This document shows, piece by piece, positions 8,521 through 17,026 of a DNA stretch of 64,000 nt. The stretch is from Actinocatenispora sera (GTDB lineage Bacteria > Actinomycetota > Actinomycetes > Mycobacteriales > Micromonosporaceae): the NCBI RefSeq assembly GCF_018324685.1, contig NZ_AP023354.1, positions 1,364,001 through 1,428,000 on the forward strand, written 5' to 3'. The position numbers were made by a program, and so were the translations under genes. The notes below the pieces were generated by a model. It did not search any database. It was not told the origin of the DNA and saw nothing but the letters and a program-made list of their open reading frames with translations. Every line of letters starts with the position of its first letter. Position 1 is the stretch's first letter.

Positions 8521-8580
8521 CTCCCTCGTTCGGCGTACCAGGATCACTCTGGCGTCCGCGAGGGCAGGCGGCCATGGCGG

Positions 8581-8649
8581 TAGCCGGACGACCGCGGCGG
8601 GGCTAGCCGGACGAGCGGGGCGGGGCTAGCCGGACGAGCGGGGCGGGGG
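8581..8649. repeat. Three tandem 23-bp repeats
   Basis: Units 8581-8603, 8604-8626 and 8627-8649 each begin TAGCCGGACGA and end in a G-rich tract (GCGGGGCGGGG). They lie upstream of the CPBP gene and downstream of the VOC gene. The G runs on the plus strand could form alternative structures; no function is visible. Confidence 0.85.
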
Positions 8650-8713
8650 CTTCCCCCCGACGTCGAGCCGCCGCGCGACACTCGACGTCGACGGGTGCCG
8701 CGCGGTGGATCGG

Positions 8714-9136
8714 TTACTGGCCCGAGTCTGCGGTACCGATGTCGACGAGCCAGGCGATGCCGTAGCGGTCGACGCAGGCACCCATCTCGTCGCCCCAGGG
8801 CTGCTTCTCCAGCGGAACGGTGATGGTGCCGCCGGCCGACAGCGCCTCCCAGTACCGGCGCAGGTTGGCGGCGTCCGCGGCCGGGCCGCTGATGCTGATC
8901 GAGATGTTCTGCCCCGGCCGGTACTCCATGCCGGGCGGGGTGTCCGCGGCCATCAGGTGGAAGCCCGTCGGTGTCTCGAGCTGGCTGTGCATCACCTTGT
9001 CCGCGGCCGGGCCGGTGTCGCCCATGTCGCCGAACGTGCTCACGGTCAGGTCGCCGCCGAGCGCGCTCCGGTAGAACTCCATCGCTTCGCGGGCGTTGCC
9101 GTCGAAGCTGATGTACGGGTTGAGGTTCGAGGTCAT
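8714..9136 (-). CDS. VOC-family (PhnB/glyoxalase-like) protein
   Basis: The 140-residue protein begins MTSNLNPYISFDGNAREAM, the standard opening of the PhnB-like 3-demethylubiquinone-9 methyltransferase/VOC group. It continues with MEFYRSALGG, a conserved HLMAAD stretch, and WGDEMGACVDRYGIAWLV at the C-terminus. Members bind a small ligand or metal in a paired beta-alpha-beta-beta-beta fold; the function is usually unassigned. The ATG at 9136 has GGGAG 9 nt upstream. Confidence 0.85.
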   Translation of the reverse strand: MTSNLNPYISFDGNAREAMEFYRSALGGDLTVSTFGDMGDTGPAADKVMHSQLETPTGFHLMAADTPPGMEYRPGQNISISISGPAADAANLRRYWEALSAGGTITVPLEKQPWGDEMGACVDRYGIAWLVDIGTADSGQ

Positions 9137-9310
9137 CGCGAGATCTCCCTCGCTGTCGAGTGACGTGTGCGTGCGTGCGTGTGCCGGAGCCGGCACGCCG
9201 GCCGGCCCCGCTCCCGGGGCCGCGCGGGCCAGTGGCCCCGGCGCCGATCCTGCCAGTACGGTCCGGCACCGCGGGCCGGATCGAGCGATCGTCCGCACTA
9301 TTGTCAGCCC

Positions 9311-10006
9311 ATGTGGTTGACGGTGGTGGGTTGTTCCGGCTCGGCGCCGTCGGCCGATTCGGGGTGCTCGTGCTATCTGGTCGAGATGGACGGCTTCCGG
9401 CTGGTGCTGGACACCGGTTCCGGCTCGGCTGGCCCGTTGCAGCGCTACGTGGCGCCCGCGGACGTCGACCTGGTGGTGCTGTCGCACGCCCACTCGGATC
9501 ACTGGGTCGACCTCACCCAGCTCTGGTACCTGCGGGAACGCTCCAGTGACCGGCCGCTGGAGGTGGTCGGGCCGAGCGACCTGCCCGAGTTCGTGTACGC
9601 CGAGGCCGAGACGATGCACGCCCGCCGCGCCACCGCCGAGCCGTTCTGTGCCGGCCCGCTGACGATCCGGCAGGCGGCGGTACCGCATGGCGAGTGCTGG
9701 GCGACCCGGGTCGGCGATGTGTTGTGCTACACCGCGGACAGCGAGCCGTGTACGGCGCTGGACGAGCTGGCGGACGGCTGCCGCGTGGTGCTGGCCGAGG
9801 CGAGCGGGTTCGACGCGGCCGGGCCGCTGCGTGGCCACCTGACCGCCGGTGACGCCGGCCGGCTCGCCCGGCGTTCCGGCGCCGAACTGTTGGTCCTCAC
9901 CCACCTGCGGTCCTGGCAGGAGGCGCCGGCGCTGCTCGCCGAGGCCGCCGCGATCGCCGACTGCCCGGTCGTCCTAGCGGCCCCCGGCCTACGCGTAGCC
10001 CTCTGA
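9311..10006 (+). CDS. MBL-fold metallo-hydrolase (RNase Z/cyclase-like group)
   Basis: The 231-residue protein begins MWLTVVGCSGSAPSADSGCS and has the metal motif SHAHSDHW (HxHxDH) near residue 58. Further ligands are expected in PHGE near residue 118, YTADSEP near 138 and THLRS near 198. It is of the short MBL type that resembles RNase Z without its exosite arm. The substrate is unknown. No signal peptide is present. The ATG at 9311 is chosen because the conserved first beta strand starts there. It converges on the 10234-11010 gene across the TTGATCA repeat cluster. Confidence 0.85.
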   Translation: MWLTVVGCSGSAPSADSGCSCYLVEMDGFRLVLDTGSGSAGPLQRYVAPADVDLVVLSHAHSDHWVDLTQLWYLRERSSDRPLEVVGPSDLPEFVYAEAETMHARRATAEPFCAGPLTIRQAAVPHGECWATRVGDVLCYTADSEPCTALDELADGCRVVLAEASGFDAAGPLRGHLTAGDAGRLARRSGAELLVLTHLRSWQEAPALLAEAAAIADCPVVLAAPGLRVAL

Positions 10007-10020
10007 CCACCGCCCACGCC

Positions 10021-10115
10021 GTTGATCACCGCCGCCACCGTTGATCAGCGCCGCCACCGTTGATCAGCGCCGCCACCGTTGATCAGCGCCGCCACCGTTG
10101 ATCAGCGCCGCCACC
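10021..10115. repeat. Five 19-bp tandem repeats GTTGATCANCGCCGCCACC
   Basis: Units begin at 10021, 10040, 10059, 10078 and 10097. Only one position differs (first unit ACC, others AGC). Each unit contains the palindrome TGATCA. A sixth GTTGATCA at 10116 opens the adjoining palindrome. There are no unique spacers, so this is not a CRISPR array. It lies just after the MBL stop codon, between convergent genes. Confidence 0.92.
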
Positions 10116-10175
10116 GTTGATCAAGGGATTCGTGCACATCGTCGGGGAACGACGTGACGCGATCCCTTGATCAAC
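10116..10175. terminator. 60-bp imperfect palindrome with GTTGATCAAGGGAT arms, probable bidirectional terminator or dispersed element
   Basis: Arms 10116-10129 (GTTGATCAAGGGAT) and 10162-10175 (ATCCCTTGATCAAC) are perfectly complementary. Inside is a second stem CGTCG-GGGAA-CGACG. Two more copies of CCCTTGATCAAC follow at 10184-10195 and 10204-10215 with a 20-bp period. The position between convergent stop codons suggests termination; the modular shape also fits a small non-autonomous repeat. Confidence 0.6.
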
Positions 10176-10233
10176 ACCAACGGCCCTTGATCAACAACTT
10201 CGGCCCTTGATCAACGGACGGGTGGGGCAGCGG

Positions 10234-11010
10234 TCAGTGGTTGACCTTGAACCAGGGTTGGGTCCAGCCGAGGTAGGGCTTGCCCCACTTCTGCTTGATC
10301 TCCTTGATCGTGGTGGTGGTGTACGTGCCGTTGCCGTGGATGTCGTTGGAGACGAACTTGCCGCCACCGATCGAGATCATCACGTGCCCGGCGCCGCCGC
10401 CGAAGAACGCCAGCCCGCCGGCCGGGACCTTCGTCGACCCGGCGTGCTTGTACTTCTTGGGCACCTGGGTCCAGTGCACGTACGCGGTGGTGGAGCCGGA
10501 CGCCGAGAAGCCGTACGCGAGGGCCACGATGTGGTCGCACCGCCGGTAGTAGCCGCTGTGGTACCTGGTGGTGCGGTGGTTCTTGGCCCAGGTGACCGCC
10601 TTGGCGCAGCCGCGCGGGTCACCGGTGCCCTTGGTCGAGCACTTCGTCGAGGTGGACGAGGAGCCGCACAGCTTGGCGACCCGGCCGTCCGAGCCGGTGT
10701 AGACGTAGGTGTCGCTGACGTAGCCGCCGGAGACCCTGTCCCACAGGTCGCTCGTGCCGTACCTGCCGGTGACCTTGTCGCCGTGGGTCTGGCAGCTGAT
10801 GCTCACCGTGGCGCCGTTGCGCACCGAGCCGACGATCTTCGAGCTGGTGTGCGGCCCGGACCGGACGTTCAACGACTTGCCGCTGCTGGTGTGCACGGTC
10901 GCGGCCGACGCCTGCCCGGCGACGAGTACCGCCGCCAGCGCTGCCGCGCCGACCAGGCCGGCCCGGGTGACGAGTCGGCGCATCGACCGGGGGTGACTGG
11001 ATCTGCTCAT
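10234..11010 (-). CDS. Secreted SH3-domain NlpC/P60-like cell-wall hydrolase
   Basis: The 258-residue protein starts with a signal peptide (RAGLVGAAALAAVLVAGQASA). Next comes an SH3b-type domain (SGKSLNVRSGPHTSSKIVG through VSGGYVSDTYVYTG), a short Cys-containing linker, and a papain-like catalytic region. The last has Cys in RRCDHIVALAYGF and His in GGGAGHVMISIGGG about 70 residues later. This is the NlpC/P60 (or CHAP-like) arrangement for cutting cell-wall peptides. ATG 11010 has GGAGG about 6 nt upstream; longer frames lack a signal. It is alone on its transcript. Confidence 0.8.
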   Translation of the reverse strand: MSRSSHPRSMRRLVTRAGLVGAAALAAVLVAGQASAATVHTSSGKSLNVRSGPHTSSKIVGSVRNGATVSISCQTHGDKVTGRYGTSDLWDRVSGGYVSDTYVYTGSDGRVAKLCGSSSTSTKCSTKGTGDPRGCAKAVTWAKNHRTTRYHSGYYRRCDHIVALAYGFSASGSTTAYVHWTQVPKKYKHAGSTKVPAGGLAFFGGGAGHVMISIGGGKFVSNDIHGNGTYTTTTIKEIKQKWGKPYLGWTQPWFKVNH

Positions 11011-11135
11011 GGGTTCCTCCACATCGCAGCCGAAGCACGACGACCCGCCCGTACCGACCCAGGGTCGGAAGGGCGGGCCGTGTCGGCAGCGTAGGAGAAG
11101 GATCTGCCTGATTTCTCCAGTGTCGGCGGGGCAGT

Positions 11136-11147
11136 CGGGCCGGCCCG
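11136..11147. terminator. GC palindrome after the beta-lactamase-family gene
   Basis: CGGGCCGGCCCG is a perfect 12-bp palindrome 28 bp downstream of the stop codon at 11176 (minus strand). It may act as a stem for termination. There is no T tract, so the call is tentative. Confidence 0.35.
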
Positions 11148-11175
11148 TCACGGCAGGGTCAGCCCGGCGTCACCG

Positions 11176-13002
11176 TCAGTCGAGCATCAGGTTGTAGTAG
11201 GCGCTGACGAGGCAGAGGGCGACCGCGGCCAGGGTCACCACGGTGTAGCCGATCCGTCCCGGCAGCCGCCACCAGCGACGTACCCAGGCGAGTACCGAAC
11301 CGGTGAGCAGCAGGGCGGTGAACCCGAACGTGACGCGCAGCAGGACCGGTGCGGCGTGCAGCACGGCGGAGTCGTTCAGCGTGATGTGCTCGTTCAGGGC
11401 CGCCGCGTCGCTCATCACCATGGCGAACAGTGTCAGGAACGCGAACGCCGACACGGTGGCGCCCCAACCACCCCAGCGTGCCAGGTTCGCCAGCAGCCCG
11501 GCGCGGCGTTGCACGATCGCCGCGATCGGCCAGGCGACCAGCGCGTACGCCAGGATCAGGATCGCGGCGATGAGCAGCTCCAGGTGCAGCATCGGCGCCT
11601 GGTACCAGGCGAGCCGCTGGTAGGCGGCGCTCGGGCTCTCGGAGTCGAGCAGCACGTCGCCGTCGAAGGCCAACCGCGCGTCCCCGTCGCGTTCGGCGAA
11701 AAGCCCGTGCCCCAACGGAATCCAGTGCTGCTCGGACACCGCCGGGTTGTCCGACAGCCCGGTGGTGGTCAGCTCGTCGTCGTGCGCGGTGACGGTTACC
11801 GGCGACACCAGCTGGGTCACCTTGGTCAGGTCGTGGTGGTTGTAGCGGGTGGTGCGATAGCTGCCGGCGTAGCGGGACAGGTCGCCGTCGGCGTGCCGGG
11901 TCGGCGTCGCCGGGTGCCGGTCCGGGTGCAGTGCCTCGACGACCCGGTCGACCAGTTCGCGCCGCGCGTAGCCGCCGCTGTTGTCCACCCCGTCGCCGTT
12001 GTACGCGACGTAGATGCCGAGGTCGTCGTCCGGCAGCAGCGCGACGTAGTCGTGATAGCCGGGCACGTCGCCGTCCTTGGCGATCACCCGGGTGCCGTCG
12101 TGCGGGTGCTCCTCGTAGATCAGCCCCATCCCGGGCAGCCGCTTGTCCGGCGTGAACTGCCGGTGCAGCAACGGATTGCCCGGCCGCAGCTGCTCGATCA
12201 GGTAGCGGCCGAGGTCGGTCGGTACCGCGGTGACGTTCGGGCCGGCCGGGGTCAGCGGGCCGCGCTGCCCGCCGGTGGCGACGGTGCCGTCGCTGCGGTA
12301 CCCGGTGGCGAGGTGCTCGGTGCCGTTGGTCAGGCTGGTGTGCCGCATCCCGAGCGGCGCCAGCACGTGCTCCTGCACGTACCGTTCGTACGACTCGCCG
12401 GACACCCGCTGCACGAGGTAGCCGGCGAGCGCGACGCCGTAGTTGTCGTACGAGGCAAGGGTTCCCGGCGGGCGCACCCGCGCCGGCTGGTGCTGGGCCA
12501 GCCACGGCCCGAGCTTCGGCACCGGCGTACCGGCCGGGGTCGCGACCCCGAGCACCTGATCCTCGAACCCGGAGGTGTGCGTCAGCAGGTTGCGCACCCG
12601 GACCGGCCGTCCCGGGTAGCTGTCCCGGATGCGGAAGTCGAGGTAGGTGTTGACGTCCGCGTCCAGGTCGAGCTTCCCGGCGTCGACCAGCTGCTGCACC
12701 GCGGTCGCGGTGAACAGCTTCGTCACCGAGCCCAGGTAGAAGCGGGTACGGGCCGGGTCGACCGGGGTGCGCCGGCCCGTGTCGGCCACGCCGTAGCCCT
12801 TCGCGTACACCTGCTTGCCGTCGGCGACGACGACCACGGCGGCGCCGGGGATGTGGTCCTTGGCCAGCTGTGCGGTGATCACCCGGTCGGCGGTGCGGGC
12901 GACGGTCGTCGTGGTGTCGTCGGCGCGCGCGGGCGTCGCGATGCACAGGCACGCGGCCACCGCCGCGACGGTACCGCCGAGCGCGGTCAAGATCGCCTTC
13001 AT
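11176..13002 (-). CDS. Serine hydrolase of the beta-lactamase/penicillin-binding (PF00144) family with C-terminal membrane segments
   Basis: The 608-residue protein has a signal peptide (TALGGTVAAVAACLCIATPARA) and a PF00144 domain: SxxK in GSVTKLF near residue 95, YxN in SYDNYG near 190, and an HxG-like region in the core. After residue ~430 comes a beta-rich region, then about four transmembrane helices. The catalytic domain is therefore extracytoplasmic and anchored by its C-terminus. The family includes D-Ala-D-Ala peptidases, esterases and class C-like enzymes; the substrate is not evident. ATG 13002 is chosen for the signal peptide; the longer frame to 13077 has none. Confidence 0.85.
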   Translation of the reverse strand: MKAILTALGGTVAAVAACLCIATPARADDTTTTVARTADRVITAQLAKDHIPGAAVVVVADGKQVYAKGYGVADTGRRTPVDPARTRFYLGSVTKLFTATAVQQLVDAGKLDLDADVNTYLDFRIRDSYPGRPVRVRNLLTHTSGFEDQVLGVATPAGTPVPKLGPWLAQHQPARVRPPGTLASYDNYGVALAGYLVQRVSGESYERYVQEHVLAPLGMRHTSLTNGTEHLATGYRSDGTVATGGQRGPLTPAGPNVTAVPTDLGRYLIEQLRPGNPLLHRQFTPDKRLPGMGLIYEEHPHDGTRVIAKDGDVPGYHDYVALLPDDDLGIYVAYNGDGVDNSGGYARRELVDRVVEALHPDRHPATPTRHADGDLSRYAGSYRTTRYNHHDLTKVTQLVSPVTVTAHDDELTTTGLSDNPAVSEQHWIPLGHGLFAERDGDARLAFDGDVLLDSESPSAAYQRLAWYQAPMLHLELLIAAILILAYALVAWPIAAIVQRRAGLLANLARWGGWGATVSAFAFLTLFAMVMSDAAALNEHITLNDSAVLHAAPVLLRVTFGFTALLLTGSVLAWVRRWWRLPGRIGYTVVTLAAVALCLVSAYYNLMLD

Positions 13003-13110
13003 GCCACCGAACCTAGGGCCGCGGCCATTCCGGACACAGCCGGCGATCCCGTCACTGTCGGGTGGGGGCAACCCCACCCGACAAGGTACGGCCGGGTGGC
13101 CGGCGGGTGC

Positions 13111-13866
13111 TCAGCCGGCGGCGAGCAGTTCGATGGCGCCGCGGCAGCCCCACAGCGGGGCACCGTGGGCCTGGTTGCGCACCGAAACCACGACGGAGCC
13201 GATGGTGAACCGGAACCGGTCCGGCGTCACACGGTCGGCCGCCGGGCAGTCGAGGGCACCTCGACTGCGCAGCGAGATCTGCAGCCCGACGGGATACTCC
13301 GCGTTGCTCGCGGGGAGTACCGCCTCGGTCAACGGCAGGCTGGTCGGACCGTTCAGCGAGAGGGGTCGACCGCCAGCATCCAGCGCGGTCAGCGTGATGG
13401 TGCCGCCCAGCTTGCACGGCTGCGCCGCCTTGTCGTACACGGTGAGGCCGCCGATCAGGTCCGGACCGCCGTGTTGCGGCGGCTCCAGTGCGGAGAACGC
13501 GGCCGCGAGATCGCCGGTGGCGCAGCGCGCCGGGCCACCGGGCGTCGTGTGCGGCCCCCCGCTCGGGGATCCACCGGACGGCGAAGGATCGCCGGTACCC
13601 GGCGTCGCGGGGGTACCTGCCCGCGGCGTGGCGGCGGTACTCGACGGTGTCGTGGCCAGCGCGCCGGGTGGCGGTGCCGGTGCGCGGGTCGCGACGGCCA
13701 GCGCGCCGCCGAACGCCAGCACGACGACGGCCGCCGCCGAACCCACCGCGTACTGCCGGTGGCGGCGCCGCCGGACCCGGTCGGCGACCCGGCCGAACAG
13801 GTCCGGTGCGGGATCGGGCCGGCGAGCGATCTCGCGCAACGCCCGGGCCAGCTCCGGCTCACTCAT
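13111..13866 (-). CDS. Single-pass membrane protein with DUF4232-like domain, putative anti-sigma partner
   Basis: The protein has 251 residues. The first ~40 (MSEPELARALREIARRPD..) are charged and cytoplasmic, resembling the start of actinobacterial anti-sigma-like proteins. A single membrane helix (YAVGSAAAVVVLAFGGALAVA) follows, then a Pro/Thr/Ser/Gly-rich linker and a ~130-residue extracellular domain. That domain has paired cysteines (ARCATGDL, AQPCKLGG, LDCPAA, LWGCRG) resembling DUF4232. Its ATG overlaps the end of the sigma factor gene by 8 bp, so the two are co-translated. Sigma control is inferred from position only. Confidence 0.75.
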   Translation of the reverse strand: MSEPELARALREIARRPDPAPDLFGRVADRVRRRRHRQYAVGSAAAVVVLAFGGALAVATRAPAPPPGALATTPSSTAATPRAGTPATPGTGDPSPSGGSPSGGPHTTPGGPARCATGDLAAAFSALEPPQHGGPDLIGGLTVYDKAAQPCKLGGTITLTALDAGGRPLSLNGPTSLPLTEAVLPASNAEYPVGLQISLRSRGALDCPAADRVTPDRFRFTIGSVVVSVRNQAHGAPLWGCRGAIELLAAG

Positions 13867-14365
13867 CGGTACCCTCCCCGGCCAGCTCCCGGATCAGCCG
13901 GTTGGTCCGCAACCGGGAGAGGGCCTTCGACGACTGGCTCTTGACCGTGCCGACCGAGCAGCCCAAAAGCTCGGCCACCGCTGACTCCGGCAGATCCTCG
14001 TAGTAGCGCAGTACCAGCACCATCCGTTGCCGCGGCGGCAGCGTCGGCAGCAGCCGTTCCAGCGCCACCCGCAGCTCCGTGTCCTCGGTCGGCGCGGCCG
14101 ACTCCGGTACCACGGCGTGCGGTTGCTCGTTGCGCCAGCGGCGGCGCCCGGCGGTGTGGCTGGCGTTGATGAGCACCCGGCGTACGTAGGGGTGCGGATC
14201 GCCGCTCGCGTTCACTCGCGCCCAGTGCGGCCACACCCGCGCCAGCGCGGTCTGTACCAGGTCCTCGGCGCGCTGCCAGTCACCGACGAGCAGTCGGGCC
14301 AGCCCCAGCAGGTGCTCCTGCCGCGCCGCGACGTAGTCCCGGAACCCGTCCGGTTCCTTGCGCAT
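13859..14365 (-). CDS. SigE-family RNA polymerase sigma factor (ECF type)
   Basis: The 168-residue protein has region 2 (DYVAARQEHLLGLARLLVGD.. AEDLVQTALARVW) and region 4 (LPPRQRMVLVLRYYEDL.. ELLGCSVGTVKSQSSKALSRL) with the expected helix-turn-helix. It matches the short SigE-70 family common in Streptomyces and Micromonosporaceae. ATG 14365 has GAGGAGG 6 nt upstream; the frame extends further but without a site. The overlapping downstream membrane protein is its likely partner. Confidence 0.92.
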   Translation of the reverse strand: MRKEPDGFRDYVAARQEHLLGLARLLVGDWQRAEDLVQTALARVWPHWARVNASGDPHPYVRRVLINASHTAGRRRWRNEQPHAVVPESAAPTEDTELRVALERLLPTLPPRQRMVLVLRYYEDLPESAVAELLGCSVGTVKSQSSKALSRLRTNRLIRELAGEGTDE

Positions 14366-14586
14366 CGCACCTCCTCGGGATGCCGCTGCCCTACACCACC
14401 ACCTGGCGGCGGCGCGGGGTTGCCTCCGTTCGCCGCGTTCTTCCGGACGGTGGCACGGCGTCATCGTCCCGGTGCCCGTCGTCAGCCTCGGCAAGCCCGA
14501 CGCCGGTACCTCTTGTGCGGCGGGCGCATGCCTCCATAGGGTGCGAATCACCGGATACGCGGATGGGTCGGGAGACGGAGGCCGCG

Positions 14587-15293
14587 ATGCTGGTGTTGAT
14601 CGGTGTGCTGCTGGTGGTGGTCGGTTTCGCGTTACGGCTCAACCCGCTCGTGGTGGTGACGGTCGCCGGCATCGTGACCGGGCTGCTCGGCGGACTGTCG
14701 CCGATGGAGATTCTCAACGCGTTCGGCACCGGGTTCGCCGGCAGCCGCTCGGTGACCCTGTTCATCATCGTGCTGCCGGTGATCGGCCTGATCGAACGGT
14801 TCGGCCTGCAGGAACAGGCGCGCCGGCTGATCGCCAGGCTCGGCGTGCTGACCACCGGTCGGCTGCTCACCCTGTACCAGCTGATCCGGCAGGTCACGGC
14901 GGCGCTGGGGCTCAACTCGATCGGCGGTCCGGCGCAGGCGGTCCGGCCGCTGATCTACCCGATGGCGGAGGGAGCGGCGGCCCGCCGGTACGGTCGGTGC
15001 CGCCGACGATGGCCGAGAAGATCAAGGGGTACGCGGCGAGCGCCGACACCGTGGGCGTCTTCTTCGGCGAGGACATCTTCGTCGCGATCGGCTCGATCCT
15101 GCTCATCACCGGCTTCGTCGATTCCACGTACGGGCTGAAGCTCGACGCGCTGCACGTGGCGCTGTGGGCGATCCCGACGGCGATCTGCGCGTTCGTCATC
15201 CACGGTGCGCGGCTGCTGTGGCTGGACCGGCAGCTCGATCGGATGGCCCGTGACCTCGCGCCGAAGCGTGAAGCGGAGGTGCCGCAGCCGTGA
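14587..15293 (+). pseudogene. DUF969 membrane protein interrupted by an apparent -1 frameshift
   Basis: Translation from ATG 14587 (site GGAGACGGAGG upstream) gives a hydrophobic protein (LVVVGFALRLNPLVVVTVAG) typical of DUF969 up to RPLIYPMAEGAAARRYG. Near 14994-14997 the continuation moves to another frame: VPPTMAEKIKGYAASADTVG, then GVFFGEDIFVAIGSILL and an end at 15293. Adding one base between GGT and GTG would restore a single ~235-residue DUF969 protein. Both halves are well conserved, so this is either a recent mutation or a base missed in sequencing. The stop overlaps the DUF979 GTG start. DUF969 is an integral membrane family of unknown function paired with DUF979. Confidence 0.8.
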
Positions 15294-16282
15294 TCAAGGT
15301 CGAGTGGTTCTACTGGCTGTGCGGCATCATCTTCCTCGGCGTCGCCGCGCTGACCGCCGGCGACCGCAGCAACCCGAAGCGGTACGGCAGCGCCGCGTTC
15401 TGGGCGCTGCTCGGGCTCTCCTTCGGGTACGGCACGTTCGTGGTGCACAAGACGGCACCGGCCTGGCCGCTGGGCGTCGGCGTCCTGGTGATGGCCGCGC
15501 TGGTGGGCACCCGGCAGCTGTCCCGCGGTACCGCCGGCGGGCCGAACGACGCGCAGCGCAAGGCCGGCGCGGACCGGTTCGGCAGCCTGCTGTTCGTCCC
15601 TGCCCTGGTGATCCCGGCGGTCGCGGTGCTGTTCGCCGCGGTACTGGTGAAGGTCCGCATCGGTGCCACCCCGCTGCTGGAGACCGGTTCGGAGACGCTG
15701 ATCGGGCTCGGCGTGGCGGCGATCGTCGCGGTCGCGGTGGGACTCGTGATGCTGCGGCCGACCGCCGCCGACGGCGGCGTGCTCGCCCCGATGCGGGAGG
15801 GTCGCCGGCTGCTGGAGGCGATCGGCTGGGCCGCGGTGCTGCCGCAGATGCTCGCCACGCTCGGCCAGCTGTTCACCGCCGCCGGCGTGGGTACCGCGGT
15901 CGGCAAGGTGACCAACCACGTGCTGCCGCACGGCTCGCTGATCGGCGGCGTCATCGTGTACTGCCTGGGCATGGCGCTGTTCACCATCATCATGGGCAAC
16001 GCGTTCGCGGCGTTCCCGATCATGACCGCGGCGATCGGCTGGCCGATCCTGATCCAGCAGTTCCACGGCAACCCGGCCGCGGTGTTCGCGATCGGGATGC
16101 TCGCCGGTTTCTGCGGCACGCTGTGCACCCCGATGGCCGCGAACTTCAACCTGGTCCCGGCCGCCCTGCTGGAGATGCGCAGCAAGTACGGCCCGATCAA
16201 GGCGCAGATCCCGACCGCGATACCGCTGCTGCTCTGCAACATGGCGCTGATGTACGTGTTCGCCTTCGGGGTCGTCGGGTGA
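15290..16282 (+). CDS. DUF979 integral membrane protein, probable permease subunit
   Basis: The 330-residue protein has about nine hydrophobic helices, opening VEWFYWLCGIIFLGVAAL. A conserved region has GNAFAAFPIMTAAIG and GFCGTLCTPMAANFN, resembling ion-transporter hairpins. The GTG start at 15290 overlaps the DUF969 stop. DUF979 and DUF969 are consistently neighbours and are thought to form one transporter; the substrate is not established. The pyroglutamyl peptidase gene downstream suggests pyroglutamate, pyroglutamyl peptides or a related compound (inference). Confidence 0.85.
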   Translation: MIKVEWFYWLCGIIFLGVAALTAGDRSNPKRYGSAAFWALLGLSFGYGTFVVHKTAPAWPLGVGVLVMAALVGTRQLSRGTAGGPNDAQRKAGADRFGSLLFVPALVIPAVAVLFAAVLVKVRIGATPLLETGSETLIGLGVAAIVAVAVGLVMLRPTAADGGVLAPMREGRRLLEAIGWAAVLPQMLATLGQLFTAAGVGTAVGKVTNHVLPHGSLIGGVIVYCLGMALFTIIMGNAFAAFPIMTAAIGWPILIQQFHGNPAAVFAIGMLAGFCGTLCTPMAANFNLVPAALLEMRSKYGPIKAQIPTAIPLLLCNMALMYVFAFGVVG

Positions 16283-16405
16283 ACCACCTTTTCTCGTGGC
16301 CCGGTGAGCACGGTGGAGGCGCGGCATGAGCGAGCGTGAACGAGCGAGTCACGGGTGGTGCGCGTGCGTGCGCCGTGTCGTGGCGGAGTGCCGTGGGGGT
16401 GCAGT

Positions 16406-17026
16406 GTGAGCGTGTTGGTGACCGGGTTCGAGCCGTTCGGTGGGGCGAGCACGAACCCGTCCTCGGCTGCGGTGTCCACGATGGACGGTGTGCACACGGT
16501 GGAGCTGCCGTGCACGTTCGGTGGCTCGATTCCCGCGCTGCGCGCCGCGATCGACCGGTACCAGCCGGAACTGGTGGTGTGCGCCGGCCTCGCCGGCGGC
16601 CGGGCCGGGCTGTCGGTGGAGCGGGTGGCGATCAACGTCGACGACGCACGCATCCCGAACAACGCCGGCACCCAACCGGTCGACGAGCCGGTCGTGCCGG
16701 ACGGGCCCGCGGCGTACTTCTCGTCCCTGCCGATCAAGGCGTGCGTCGCCGCGCTGCGCGACGCCGGCATCCCGGCCGCGGTGTCGCAGACCGCCGGTAC
16801 GTTCGTCTGCAACCACGTGTTCTACGGCCTCGCGCACCTGATCGCCACCGAGTTCCCGGCGGTGCGCGGCGGGTTCGTGCACGTCCCGTACGCACCGGAG
16901 CAGGTCACCGACGGCTCGGCACCGAGCATGTCGGTCCCCGACATCGCCCGCGGCCTGCGCATCGTGGTCGACACCGCACTGTCGTCCACTGTGGACATCG
17001 CGGTTTCCGGCGGGGCCGAGCAGTGA
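16406..17026 (+). CDS. pcp: Pyroglutamyl-peptidase I (pyrrolidone-carboxylate peptidase)
   Basis: The 206-residue cytosolic cysteine peptidase (C15 family) removes N-terminal pyroglutamate. It has TGFEPFGGASTNPS at the N-terminus, the glutamate region LSVERVAINVDDARIPN, the catalytic cysteine in TAGTFVCNHVFYG, and the catalytic histidine in GGFVHVPYAPEQ. The order E-C-H and the spacing are normal, so it should be active. GTG 16406 has GGGGGT 6 nt upstream; the frame open to 16355 adds non-conserved residues. The stop overlaps the DUF2891 start (GTGA). Confidence 0.94.
   Translation: MSVLVTGFEPFGGASTNPSSAAVSTMDGVHTVELPCTFGGSIPALRAAIDRYQPELVVCAGLAGGRAGLSVERVAINVDDARIPNNAGTQPVDEPVVPDGPAAYFSSLPIKACVAALRDAGIPAAVSQTAGTFVCNHVFYGLAHLIATEFPAVRGGFVHVPYAPEQVTDGSAPSMSVPDIARGLRIVVDTALSSTVDIAVSGGAEQ

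Noticed and set aside
10021..10215. Possible CRISPR array
   Set aside because: Repeats are 19 bp, directly abutting and without unique spacers; no cas genes are present.
11356..13944. 862-codon open frame on the plus strand
   Set aside because: It is antisense to the beta-lactamase-family and membrane protein genes and is rich in Arg/Gly/His, typical of a GC-driven shadow.
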